Assembly (NCBI RefSeq): GCF_000226115.1
Contig: NC_016460.1
Coordinates: forward strand, 1,054,001 to 1,118,000
Origin: Thermothielavioides terrestris NRRL 8126
Taxonomy: Eukaryota > Ascomycota > Sordariomycetes > Sordariales > Chaetomiaceae
Reading direction: 5' to 3'
DNA length: 64,000 bases
Part shown: piece after piece, positions 44,158-54,670 of the stretch
Numbering within the stretch: position 1 is the stretch's first letter
How the letters are laid out: every line of letters starts with the position of its first letter
Notes under the pieces: model-generated
What the model saw: only the letters and a program-made list of their open reading frames with translations
What the model was told of the DNA's origin: nothing
Databases searched by the model: none
Program-made: the position numbers and the translations under genes

Positions 44158-46135
44158 CTACTATCTGTTTACTATACTATTTTCTTAGCTAGAGCTCCTT
44201 GACCTCTATAATAAGAAGTCGATAACCTTGATCGGTTGTACTAATGTTGTTAGCAATGCTATACCTATATATAGTATTTTTAAGTAGTAGCTAAACGAGA
44301 ACTAGAACGTCGATAGCTTTGATAGCGAGATATAGTTCAACGCTTTAGAAATAGCGTTCAGTAACTACGATATTATAGTCGACTAGATCTAGCACTTTAA
44401 TAGGCACTCCTTCTAATACTATCCTATCGTTTAGGTGTACAAGCTTATATTCGAAGAGTAGTTTAGCTATAGTATATATAGCTTCTAGAGCTTTAACGAT
44501 GTTGTAGAATCTAAATAGAATAATATACGCTCTAAGGATTATATCTACCGCCTATTGGTGATAGATAGCTTCTTAGAGCACTATACATTGGATATCTACG
44601 AATATTACCTTATATACAATATTATCATTGAGTTCCTACTACTGTATTTATCGTATAAGATATAGCTAATAGATATAGGTGTGTTCCAATATATTAAGAA
44701 GGTATATCAAATACACCTTCGCTAGGTAGTTCACTAGGGCGAGCTAACCTTTATATATATATAGTTCATTAAGAACCTCTAGGTTCGTTGCCTTGCCTAG
44801 AGCTAAACCTATTACTAGTTCTAATATACAACTAGTAAATCATTGATAAAGGCTTTACAAAGAATAGGATTATCTCTAGCTTTATAAGGTTAGGGATATA
44901 GCTATTGAACTGTACTATCTATATCGCTAAGCTTAAAGATACTAACCTCTAGGCTAATAGTGTAGTATATCCTTCGTTGCTTTCGAAGTAGGATCGCTAG
45001 GAGTTGGCTACTAAAGGCGTTGAACGCCTCTAAGCTAAGTACAACGATATATTTAGCTCCCTAATACATCGTTATATCGTAGATATCGCTACTATAATAT
45101 AAGAAGGTCAGCTTATATAGGAGTACCTTACTATATTCATAGCCAACAATAAACAATAGCTAGCATTGTATACTACAAAGCGAGCTAAAGGATATTTAGT
45201 CTAGCTATCTAGTACTATTATTACTAGTGTATCTATCGAAGATATCTACTATATATAGGCTATTTACAATCGAAGGTATATAGAGGCTATTACTAAGGAA
45301 TCTCGTAAAGTAGTAAAGAACATTGTATATACTAGGGAAAAGGAGCTTAAGAAGGAGTAGATAGAGTAGAAAAGGATACTAAACAACAAAGTTATAGGCA
45401 ATAGCCGCCTATAGATAGTAACCTTCGAAGAATTCCTCGAAAAGACTAGCTAGACCAACGACATTATACCTTTTGATCTTAACGATCGTTTAATCTTTAA
45501 TATATAGTATAGCAAGGATCCTCTATCTAAGCCCTTCTTCTTTATCGATATAATAGGCGAAGAACCGGATATCTATAGGCTAGAGCGACTACTATACGAT
45601 TTCCTAGTGCCAAAGCTAGAGCTAACGTAATATAGTATCTAGGTAGACGATAAATAGGAGCTATTTATCGACGAAGATAATAGCCTCTCCTAGATATAAT
45701 CTAACGACGATAATGCCGACGATAATGTCGACGATAATACTGATTCGCCTCTACTATACAAAAGCATTTACAATAGCGAAGGCGCTCGCCAACCGGCCTA
45801 CAATAGGATCAACAGGCTTATCGCGAAGTAGTAGGTACGTAAAGCGAGGAGGTACGTAGCGTAGGAAGCTCAACACTAAGAATCCGTAGCTAGGGAGGAT
45901 TATAATAGTTCGCTACGTATATAGATACGCCTAGATAGCAATAGCGAGCCAATATCTATAGGTTTAGCCGCCTTATAGTAAGTAGGTAGCAGTCAGAGGC
46001 GCGTAGTCAAAGGAGCAGTCGGGGCGCGTAGTCAAGGTATATAAGCCGGCCGTATATTATATAAGTATATTTCAATTTGATCTAGATCGAATTTTATTAC
46101 GTTTTTAAGCTTTTTGAGCTATCCTACGCATTTGT

Positions 46136-46310
46136 AGGGTGGTCGAATTAATGCGGTTGCGAATTGCGATACCTTGTACCAGGACGCGATTATATACAAA
46201 AATGGGTGCGGAGGTATCCGGTTTTTTTGGGGTGTCCGGCAATTTTGTGCCCCTCTCTTCTGGAAGAAGAGAGGGCTGCGAAAATACCTACTTTTCCTTT
46301 GGCCCTCGGG
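46136..46310 (-). repeat. Right terminal inverted repeat of the pogo-type element
   Basis: Inverted copy of 35676-35850, ending GGCCCTCGGG before TA. A few differences from the left copy are mainly transitions. Confidence 0.9.
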
Positions 46311-46734
46311 TATACCCAACAGGATCGTTTGGCAATTCTGGCCAAGGTCCTCGATGGATTTGTGAGACAGTGGCATGCCGGGGTGGACCAGCGCGATCTG
46401 GCGTCACGCAACGTTATATTGCGGCCCAGCTCATCATCGTCCTTGCCCGAGCCTGTCCTTGTGGACTATAACGCGGCTGTCGTATTCGAGCTGTCTCGCT
46501 ATGGCAAGGCTCCATGTCAGCTCGATCCACTTCCTGTGAATCCGATGAAGTTCTTCTGGGACATGAGCTTCGCCGAGTTCGCGGGCTGGACGCCGTCGGA
46601 GTGGGGGAACAGTCTTCGACATAGCCAGAGGTGGTTGAAAGAACGGTTCGGCGGGAAGGAGGCGTCGAACTATGCGCCCGTGGATGTCGAGTTGCAGTTT
46701 GCGGAATATTGATTACCTGTAGGGGCATTGCTAA

Positions 46735-46867
46735 GCAGTCTGGGACCAAGGCTCGTCGCTTGCTTCGACCCGTTGAGCGATCTTGGGCACAGTCTTTGTC
46801 TTTGCAAATACCACCTCGATGTCATTCAAAATTTGGAGAATGGCCTTAAAACCACTCTCTAATCTAC
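46735..46867 (-). pseudogene. Fragment of the neighbouring GTPase gene
   Basis: 133 bp resemble 50747-50879, the part of the GTPase first exon encoding about residues 34-78, just before the P-loop. Orientation is the same (minus). Shared blocks include GCAGTCTGGGACC, TTGAGC, ATCT-GGGCAC and CCTCGATGTC. Many differences are transitions. It starts 22 bases after the stop of the split kinase-like gene. Confidence 0.75.
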
Positions 46868-47580
46868 CCCATCACCACTGATCTCATCTCATCCCATCCC
46901 ATCTCGTGACCATCTCGACCATAGACGCTTTCTCTTCTCGTTTTCTTACTTTTCTTGCTTCCTTAGTCGATTTCTTCCTGGTTTCCGAGTACAACAACCG
47001 AGGTTGCCTTTGTCAATTGGTGCTACTCATGCCAAGGCCATCGCCGGCTAAAAATCCCCTGAAAACTCGAGTCTCCTGAAGGGGCTCGAAATATAGAACA
47101 GTTACTAGTAGTCCCGTCCTTCTAAAGGTACTCCCTATCAACTTGGGCATCCTAGCCCGCCGAGGCATCGGCCTTCAAGAACAGGCCTGTTGCCAGACAG
47201 ACGTTCCTGGCCACTGGTGGTCATATGAGACAGACTCGTAGGCACTCTGCTGCCATAGCGCAAAGCAGGAAAAAAGGACAAACAGAGGACAGAAAGTCCC
47301 ATCAGAAACAGACAGATCAAACGAGCTCGGCCAAGGCTGGCATCCCCCCAACTCCCAAGCCAGACAAATCCGAAACCTACGTCGAGCCCAGATGCGGGAC
47401 GACCCAACGTTCACCCATTCAACAACAGCTTTGACAGACAGCTGAGACTGGTGCCCACGAAAAGCAGCGCTCAGACGTTGGTATCAAGCCCAGAAGAAGC
47501 CTCCTCCTCGATGTGCATGCTGGTTTGACAACTTGGATGTCGACGGTGGAGGTGCCGTGGCCGGTGCTGGCGGCAGCCGG
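46868..47580. other. Intergenic region with direct repeat copy 2
   Basis: Contains a (TCATC/TCCCA)n run near 46880-46906 and the second copy of the direct repeat (46973-47092). The rest is the 3' flank of the GTPase gene. No gene was seen. Confidence 0.5.
46973..47092 (+). repeat. Direct repeat, copy 2
   Basis: Resembles 34681-34800 in the same orientation. Together with the GTPase fragment next to it, this indicates an old local duplication around the kinase-like locus. Confidence 0.6.
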
Positions 47581-50500
47581 TTAATCAGAAGCGGAATCGG
47601 ATGTCTCAGACGGCATCTCCTGCTTGATCGTGACAGGTGGCGGCGCCTGAGTGACTTGCATTTTCAGAATCTGCTCAAATCGTCCATCGACTTGTGCAAG
47701 TAGGTTGCGGACGTCGTCGCGGGCGGTCGACAGCGCCTTGAAGATGTCTTGGTGGGCCACAACAGCGCGGAAATCCGTCTGAATGAGCAACACGATGCGA
47801 CTCGCTTCGGCCTTCACTTCCGCCTCAAAGTCGTCGACGGTGCTCAGGAGAGCACTCTCCATTTTGCGGGCGGCTGCTCGAAACATGGTGCCTTGATTGC
47901 GCTCTACATGGTCAAGCATGTATGCTTTGATCCGTTTGTAGCAGCCCGTACCTATCCAGAAACGGTACGCTCGGGAGTTAGTCATCCTCTAGACAAGACC
48001 AAGACTCTTGATAGGAAGGCGTTCTTACCCGACTCTCCGGCACAATGTCCGTAGGCGACGGCCATCGCTTCAGTCAGTGCCGGGACGATGAGCCGGTTGG
48101 CCTTTTTCTGTCCAGTCTTGACAACTTCCATCAGATTCGCCATATCTGAAAGATTGTTTTCGAGAATTTTGACCCGGTGTATGGCCAACGCAAAGGAGGG
48201 GATCTTTCTGAGTTCTGGTCGCTTGTCCATCTGCAAACGGAAAGCGCTCAAGGCCTGTCCGAAGCGAGCAACGAGCTTCTCGATGAGCTCAGGAAAGTAG
48301 CTCTCGAAGACATACTCCCATGACCCTGAGAGATGCTTCAGGAAGGGCTTTGCAAGCGCTGCAATGCTGTCAGCATCCAGTATGTGCCAATGGAGAAAGG
48401 GCAAGATTGGAGTGGAAAATTCTAGCATAATCAACATCTTACTTACCTGCATTGAAGTCCATCGCTCCCCTGGCCCCTGTGAATGCGCCACTAAACGGAG
48501 TGTCAATACCCATAACGCCAGGAAGCGAAGGCCAGGCTTAGCAACATACTCACGAACGCAAGTAGCACGGAAGGTTTGATATGCCAAACCTCCGTCGGTT
48601 GCGGGGCAAATCCAGGAATTGACCGTAGCAATCGCGGCGTCCTCTGCGACCTTGGCCGCCATATTGGACCTTCGGAAGATGCAGCAGTCAACGACCTCCC
48701 GACATACAGAAAAAGCTTGTGTGAGTGCGGAATTGAGGTCCTGGGCAGGCGCGATGGCAAGTCAGCTCAGATATTATCCCTGCGCCGACAAATGGGTGCA
48801 TGTGGCCTACCTTCCTCAAACCGTCCATCGCTTTCTCCAGGTATCGAAGTTCCGCCTCCCGCATATCGTCGGCCAGCTTCGTCGGCTGGTCCGAGAGGAC
48901 GACCTGGAGATGCACCGATGTTAAGAAGTTCCTGAGATCGGTCAGGAAGCGGCGGCAGGTTGCCGACCGTGTCTCGTCGGCCGTTTCCATCGCGTGTTTC
49001 TGTAATGCCGGAATTTCCGTGTCTTCGAGACCCGGAAAACCGGCAACCTGGTCGTCAATTTTCAGTCTTCCTGACATCTTCTGGTACGCCTTGCTTGACA
49101 CGCAGAAAACTGGGAGTTTTCTGGCAATGTCATCGTAGTTCCGTCGGACTTGGCTGCTGTCGGAATTCTCGTTCTCCTCGGCAGCGTTGTCCAAATCCAT
49201 CCTAATGGAGTCTGTTAGCGATAACGAGCGGCGGGCTTTTTGTATGTAGTGCGACCTCACTCTCGAATGCCCTCGGCAAACTGGAATTGTATCAACGGCC
49301 GAGTGCGATCGTTGCGCCACTTGACACAAGCATGCTTGATCTCTGAATTGAGCGACTTCAAGTCGGCCTTCAGCTCTCGGAGTGCCTTTCTCTGCGAGGC
49401 TAGAGGCTTTTTCAGGGCCTTCTTTTCCGCGTGCGCAGCGGACAGCTGCTCATCAGCCTCTCTCAGTCGCTGTGCGGCGACATCCCTTGAGATTTGTTCC
49501 ATCTCCGGCTCGGTTTCAGTTGATTCCTCCTGATCGGAGTGTGTGTCCTCGGTACTCGTCCCATCGCTGGATTGAAGCCGAAGGCGCTTAAGAGCACCAG
49601 ACTTGGCTCGTCTAGAGGACCGCTTTCGGGTGCCCCCCGGAGAAACCAGGAGATTCTCCCGGCCGTCCGAGCGGTCGAGAGCCGTTCTGAGGGACACGAT
49701 GTACGTAAGAAGTTGGCTAATTTGACTGTCGATCTCAGAATTTCGGTGCTTGAGTTCGTTCACTTCCTCCTGGAGCTTTTCGCGCTCCGTCTGGAGAAGC
49801 TGTTCCCGCGCATGAAGTTGATGGGCGCGCTCCCCCTCGGGAATCAACTTCAAGGCTTCTGTTACCGAGAGATCATCGGCCTTTGAGCATACGACAGTGA
49901 CTCTGGAATATGCCCCGTCAAACTGCAGCTGCCGTTTGAACGAGTCTCCCAGGAGGGTCTGGGCCGACTTGTCGTCGACCGCTCGAGTGATGGGCGCGAC
50001 AACCCAAAGTCCGGTGCACTGCTCGATGTATTTCGAAGCAACTGCGGAGCGGGCAGCATTCGAATCCTGAACACCAGGCTGCAGTTCTCATTAGGACGCG
50101 GATTCAGTAGAGGAAGAGATCCATCCACGAGTCACTTACCAAGTCGACCAACACAAGGCCTGATGCAAGAATGGGTGATCGCACGAACACTTTAACGACC
50201 TTGATCAGCGGCCAGTACTCCATGGCATCGGGATCCTTCCCCCGTCCCGGAGTTTTCTCCTTAGAATCAATGAACTTCTTGAGAAGTGCGAGAAACTCCT
50301 GAGCCGTCGGGCTCTTAATGTGCTGGACACTTCCAAGGAGCCCCTTGACTGTATGGTGCGCCGTCAACTCGCAAGGGTCGAATTTTCCTTTCCTGATTTC
50401 GTCCTTCGCCAAGAAGGGATACACCGAGCGTATCTTGTGAAAAGCGACTCCGGCGTCGCTTTCACTACTGGGCTCATCCGTCCCAAGCGGGTCAGAAGCT

Positions 50501-50979
50501 TGGGTCATATCGCTGAGCAGAATTCTCAGTTCGTTGATCCACTCTTCTCTGCTGATGAAGTGAATCTCCGCGCGGTATTTTTCGTCGATGCGGTCAGAGG
50601 GGTTGTAGGCAACCTCGGTGACGACTGCCGTGCAAGCGCGCATGAAGTTAGTCGGGAGGAGACCCTCCTCGTCAAGGACGGCGTTTATGACTGAGCTTTT
50701 GCCCGCGCCAGTGCTGCCAACGACGCCAACTACGGTGCGTCGGTACGCAGTCTGGGACCGAAGCTCGTTGCTTGTTTTGATCCATTGAGCAATCTCGGGC
50801 ACGGTCTTTGCCTCTGCAAGTGCCGCCTCGATGTCGCTCAAGATTTGGAGACCGGCCTGCACACCACTCTCCAACCTGGCTGAGGAAGTGTCCGAAATAA
50901 GCTCCTGAAGCTGGCTGAGCTTCATGGAGCCAGACGGATCGGGATTTCGTTCATCCATGATGTCCCTATTGATGGACAA
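47581..50979 (-). CDS. Nuclear GTPase SLIP-GC-like protein (dynamin superfamily)
   Basis: Seven minus-strand exons: 50979-50140, 50078-49261, 49201-48811, 48740-48550, 48490-48447, 48358-48029 and 47951-47581, total 994 aa. All junctions are GT-AG and in frame. The exon 4-6 region needs the GTATGT donor (not GTGAGT four bases earlier) to give VRDGAFTGARGAMDFNA. GTPase motifs: P-loop GSTGAGKSS at residues 88-96; switch-I Thr in CTAVVTEV; DLPGVQDSN (G3) created exactly at the first intron; and SKADD (G4, xKxD). A long coiled coil (REKLQEEVNELKHRNSEIDS) and a basic Arg/Lys patch (TRKRSSRRAKSGALKRLRL), likely a nuclear signal, follow. The rest is helical. The vertebrate relative SLIP-GC is a nuclear GTPase linked to genome stability; the fungal role is unknown. 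An alternative start is seven codons in (MDERNPDPS). Confidence 0.85.
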
Positions 50980-52599
50980 GCATCAGCTCGCTGCAAAGAA
51001 AGTTCCAACCTGCCTGAATTATAATCATGTCCGACCATGCCTTCGTCGCTCTGGGTGTACATTGGCGCTTAATGGCCTCGTGTTTGAATCAAGGTCACTC
51101 ACCTGGGAGGAATCGGCCGACTCGCCCAATGGCGGCGATGTCCTGGTTAGCCCGAGGAGCCTTTAGTCAAGGCGATGCCGGGAATTGGCTGACGGTCGAA
51201 GGCAAGGAAGTCTCAAGTAGGCTGTGCCAGCGAGATGCAGGAAGTGATTCTGGCGCTGGTTTAACCGACTTGATCGAGAATTTGTGTCACAAGTAGAAGG
51301 TGGAAAGTGGGGTTGAACTTGGGTGCGAGAGAAAGATTGGTTTCTCAAAGAGAGAATCGGAGTGGGAGGAAGGAGCATGAAACCGATCGAAGAGAGAGCA
51401 GGTGGCTTCGAAGAAGCCAACAAATTGGAGAACCGTGAGGAGTGTACCTTACTTAGCTCAGCTCCCGTTGCAATTGAAAGAAGAGAAGAGATGGGAGGTG
51501 GGAGTCTGAAAAAAAGTTGGCTATCGCCTTTTCGCCAGCACCTGTGGATTGCCGAGTCAAGTCAAGCAGGTGTGTGGCAGGGAATTCAGGGCTCGAAATT
51601 GTTTTTTTTGACTTTACGCACTTAAGTAAGTAAGGCGAGCTTTTCAATTCGAAGCTTCAATGACGGGTTTCTCGAGTGTGTACTGTATATTCAGAAAAAG
51701 AAGGAAGGAACACTCCGCTTTATGTCCTGGGCCTTTTCTTCTAACCTTGATCCACCATCTCGAGGGAGCGATTAGATAGGTACCACAGCTACACCGTGGT
51801 TCAAGCACCACGGAATACCTGATAGTTCCGTATGGTTGCGCCGTCCTTTGTGTAAAAACCTCTGTTTAAATCCCAATCAGTATTGACTGAGCTATTCGGT
51901 GCAATGCCACCGACAACCCGGTTGATTACTGAGGAGAGCCTAAACACGATGCTCCAAGTGTGAGTTTATTTTTATATTGAAACGATGCAATGGAGGATTC
52001 CAATACGATCCTGGAGAGCTTGTGCCCAGGCGGCCTGCATGGCAAGGAGCTGGTAGCAAATATCACTGTTTGCCACAATTGGGAGGTTTTCCTGGGCGAG
52101 CAAGTATATTAGGTAGCGTTAGCATATGTGTATATTCACAGTGGCAGTTCAACACCCCCTAAGAAGCTCGGTTTCGCCCCTCGGGTTAGTTGAACGACCG
52201 GCAATTCTTGTACGGCTGGTTCACATGAATTCAATCAAGGAGGAAAGGGGGATAAGCTTTGTGGGGTTACCTCAGTTACTACAGTCAGGTTGCTGAGCCT
52301 GGTTGGTTACTCAGCTTGACAGTAATCGATATTGGTGGTTTATTCTATGTTGATAGGCACTGACCGCCTGCCTATTTTAGCGTCATTCTGCCGCCTTTCA
52401 GTGCAAAGGAAACTTAAACCTCCAACTTCAATCAGACAGTGCGCCCTGTTCCAACATCAACAAAACACACGGTGCCAAAGTTCACCTCCATTCAGCGCCC
52501 AAACCCGCTGAGGTGCCCTACCGTATCGGTAACCGGCCCATCCCAAGTAGGAGCCGTATCCAGAACGGACAAAACATTCAAAATTTCGACACAGACGCG
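50980..52599. other. Divergent intergenic region
   Basis: Upstream of both the GTPase (minus) and CFIm25 (plus) genes. No supported gene. An AT-richer stretch lies around 51.6-52.4 kb. Confidence 0.5.
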
Positions 52600-53463
52600 A
52601 TGTCGACCATTACGCCTACCGCGCTGCAGAGCTCGCAGCCGCCGATTATTCCCCTGCCCTTCAACGCCAACCAACCCGAGACGATCCGGCTGTACCCGCT
52701 GTCCAACTACACGTTCGGCGTCAAGGAGACGCAGCCCGAGGAGGACCCCAGCGTGCTGGCTCGGCTGAAGCGCCTGGAAGAGCATTACCAGGCACATGGC
52801 ATGCGGCGCACCTGCGAGGGCATCCTGGTCTGCCACGAGCACAACCACCCGCACATCCTGATGCTGCAGATCGCCAACGCCTTCTTCAAGCTGCCCGGCG
52901 ACTACCTGCGGCCCGAGGACGAGGAGATCGAGGGCTTCAAGGCCCGCCTGGACGAGCGGCTCGCGCCCGTCGGCAGCCTCGGCGAGGGCAACAAGGCTGG
53001 CGACTGGCAGGTCGGCGACTGCCTCGCCCAGTGGTGGCGCCCGAACTTTGAGACTTTCATGTACCCGTTCGTGCCGGCCCACATCACACGGCCGAAGGAG
53101 TGCAAGAAGCTCTACTTCATCCAGCTACCGGAAACTAGTACGGTTTGGTTTCATGATTGGTTGTCTGGGTCACTGTGCTGTGTGCTAACCACGCGGTCTA
53201 CAGAGGTTCTGAGCGTCCCGAAGAACATGAAGCTGCTTGCGGTTCCCCTCTTTGAGCTATACGAGAACACGCAGAGATACGGGCCCCAGCTCTCCGCCAT
53301 TCCCCACCTCCTCAGCCGCTACAACTTCGAATTCGTCGATGAGAATGGCCAAGTGGTTGCTGTGACGCCCGGCGCAGGGCCGAGCGATGGTTACGTTCCC
53401 AAGACCAAGGTTTTGGCAGGGGGCGACGACATTGACATGAAGACGGAGAACGGGACGCACTGA
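52600..53463 (+). CDS. Pre-mRNA cleavage factor Im 25-kDa subunit (Nudix fold)
   Basis: Two exons, 52600-53137 and 53204-53463, give 265 aa. The 66-bp intron (GTACGG ... GCTAACC ... ACAG) joins LPET-K-VLSVPKN in frame. The sequence matches the CFIm25/NUDT21 family: TIRLYPLSNYTFGVKETQPE, LKRLEEHYQAHGMRRTCEGI, VCHEHNHPHILMLQ, FFKLPGDYLRPEDEEIEGFK, WWRPNFETFMYPFVPAHIT and KLLAVPLFELYENTQRYGP. The protein binds UGUA RNA and, with CFIm59/68, guides poly(A)-site choice. As in other members the Nudix box lacks catalytic Glu residues, so it binds rather than hydrolyses. The short Gln/Asn-rich N-terminus and acidic C-terminus are fungal extensions. The open frame extends 29 codons upstream, but the Met at 52600 matches family length. 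Confidence 0.92.
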   Translation: MSTITPTALQSSQPPIIPLPFNANQPETIRLYPLSNYTFGVKETQPEEDPSVLARLKRLEEHYQAHGMRRTCEGILVCHEHNHPHILMLQIANAFFKLPGDYLRPEDEEIEGFKARLDERLAPVGSLGEGNKAGDWQVGDCLAQWWRPNFETFMYPFVPAHITRPKECKKLYFIQLPETSTVWFHDWLSGSLCCVLTTRSTEVLSVPKNMKLLAVPLFELYENTQRYGPQLSAIPHLLSRYNFEFVDENGQVVAVTPGAGPSDGYVPKTKVLAGGDDIDMKTENGTH

Positions 53464-53665
53464 TCGATGGGCGGGATCGCTCGTGAGGTATTCTCGGTTT
53501 GGTAGGCGTCCGGCGTCCAAGGTCAGGTATCGGGCAAGGGCAAGCGCAGGCACGGAGTAGTGGGAAAATAAGCAGCTGGAAGGCGGCAGCTCGTTGTTTT
53601 CGCCCATCGTCGGGGCGGGTCACATTTAGAACATATACCCGAAACTCTCGGGTAGCAATCAACTT
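53464..53665. other. Convergent spacer
   Basis: 200-bp spacer between two converging genes, holding their 3' UTRs. Confidence 0.5.
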
Positions 53666-54670
53666 TCATGCCTTTTCGCCCTGTATGGTGGCTACTATCT
53701 TGCGACTGTGCTTCATGGCTCGGAATTCGAGGTACCAAATACCCTGCCAAGTTCCCGTGGCCTTGGACGGGTCAGCATCGCCCGCTCCAACCGACTCATC
53801 AGAGATACAACCTACCAGCTTGCCATCCTTGATGGGGATTGTCACACTGGCCCCGATCAACGCCGACTTGACATGGGCAGGAAGATCGTCGGGTCCTGGA
53901 CATAGTGAGCCTCGACGTCATTCTCCTTGATCTCCTTCCCCTGCCTCCCATCGATACACCAAAACCGACTCCAAAAGGAAGACCACAACGTACCTTCCGC
54001 ATCATGCCGATACAACGCCTCTCCATTCGGCCCCGCCTCCGGGACGATCCGGTCAAGCGTATCGCTCATGTCCGCTCTGACATCCTAACCCGACACCAAA
54101 AACAGACCGCCTCTGTTAGCTCATCGCCCACAGCCACTGTCCTCCCCATTTCCTCCCATGCCGACCTCCAATCAAGCTACAAAAAAAGAAAGGAGAAAGC
54201 GGGAGGGAGCGCACCTCGTCCCAGTTCTCATTCAGGCTTAGCGCGCAGCTGGTGTGCTGGATGAACAGGTGCAGCAGCCCGACCTTGTACGATCGGATCT
54301 CGGGCAGCTCCTTGAGCACCGTGTCGGTGATCAGGTAGGACCCACGGGAGCGCGCGGGGAGGGTAAATTGCTTCTGGAACCACATTGTTTTTTCCTCTGC
54401 TGTCGTCGTCGTCGCCGTTATAGTTGTGGTTGTCGGGAGGGATGGTGAGTTCTGAGAATGGGCTTGGTGGGGGCCCGGGCGGCTGCTGGGATGGAATAGA
54501 CGCAGGGGCAGCGTCCAGAGGAAGTGGAATGCGCTGGGGAAGAGGGCGATCAGCAGGAGGAGGAGGAGAATTAGCGTTGAGGTTGTTGCTGTTGTTGGTG
54601 CTGTGGTGCGGGTGAGAGTTGTGGCTGTTTGGCGGGGTGGTGTTGGGCTTGGCGAGTGTTTCGGAGGCAT
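53666..54670 (-). CDS. YjbQ/UPF0047 family protein
   Basis: Four minus-strand exons, 54670 (or 54385)-54215, 54084-53994, 53895-53816 and 53761-53666. Introns start GTGCGC, GTACGT and GTAGGT and end AG; the last is 54 nt and a multiple of three, so retention would also stay open. From [20 protein letters not shown] (Met at 54385) the product is 145 aa, the family's normal size. Motifs: [56 protein letters not shown], then [12 protein letters not shown]. YjbQ-type proteins are linked to thiamine-phosphate synthase activity in bacteria; the fungal role is open. An upstream in-frame Met at 54670 would add 95 residues with one hydrophobic segment ([20 protein letters not shown]), which could anchor the protein. 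Confidence 0.87.

Larger units (their letters stand above)
35676..46310 (+). mobile_element. pogo/Fot-type DNA transposon (10,635 bp including a nested retrotransposon)
   Basis: The left end begins CCCGAGGGCCAAAGGAAAAG at 35676 and the right end is its inverted copy ending at 46310. The inverted repeats are near-identical for about 100 bp and recognisable for about 170 bp (35676-35850 and 46136-46310). TA is duplicated at 35674-35675 and 46311-46312. Without the nested element it is about 3.06 kb. The interior encodes a decayed transposase in one frame interrupted by TAG/TAA. It has NVDEIGYRLT with the first catalytic Asp at 36473, RLLVID with the second at 44564, and QLIDIGVF (a 35-residue spacing later) with the third at 44672. 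These are the DDE_1 motifs of the pogo/CENP-B group. A basic tail near 45830-45890 follows. The terminal repeats are much less AT-shifted than the interior. Confidence 0.9.
34966..46712 (+). pseudogene. Fungal protein-kinase-like gene split by a nested transposon insertion
   Basis: The coding parts are 34966-35675 and 46313-46712. If the inserted DNA and one TA are removed, they join in frame (SCY-TQQDRL) into 369 codons with no other lesion seen. The first part has a kinase-lobe-like run (RSVRLVLMENIKGPSIRSVC). The second has a catalytic-loop-like HAGVDQRDLASRNVI (Asp and Asn kept, His of HRD replaced) and LVDYNAAVV where DFG would be (Asp kept). This resembles the small degenerate kinase-like proteins common in Sordariomycetes. 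As the sequence stands, translation from 34966 runs into the transposon end and stops at about 35784. The flanking exons show no excess of stop codons, so the insertion is either recent or mutation stayed within the repeat. Confidence 0.88.

Noticed and set aside
46164..46712. Apparent 182-codon gene starting inside the right TIR
   Set aside because: Its first third is transposon end sequence; the rest is the second half of the split kinase-like gene.
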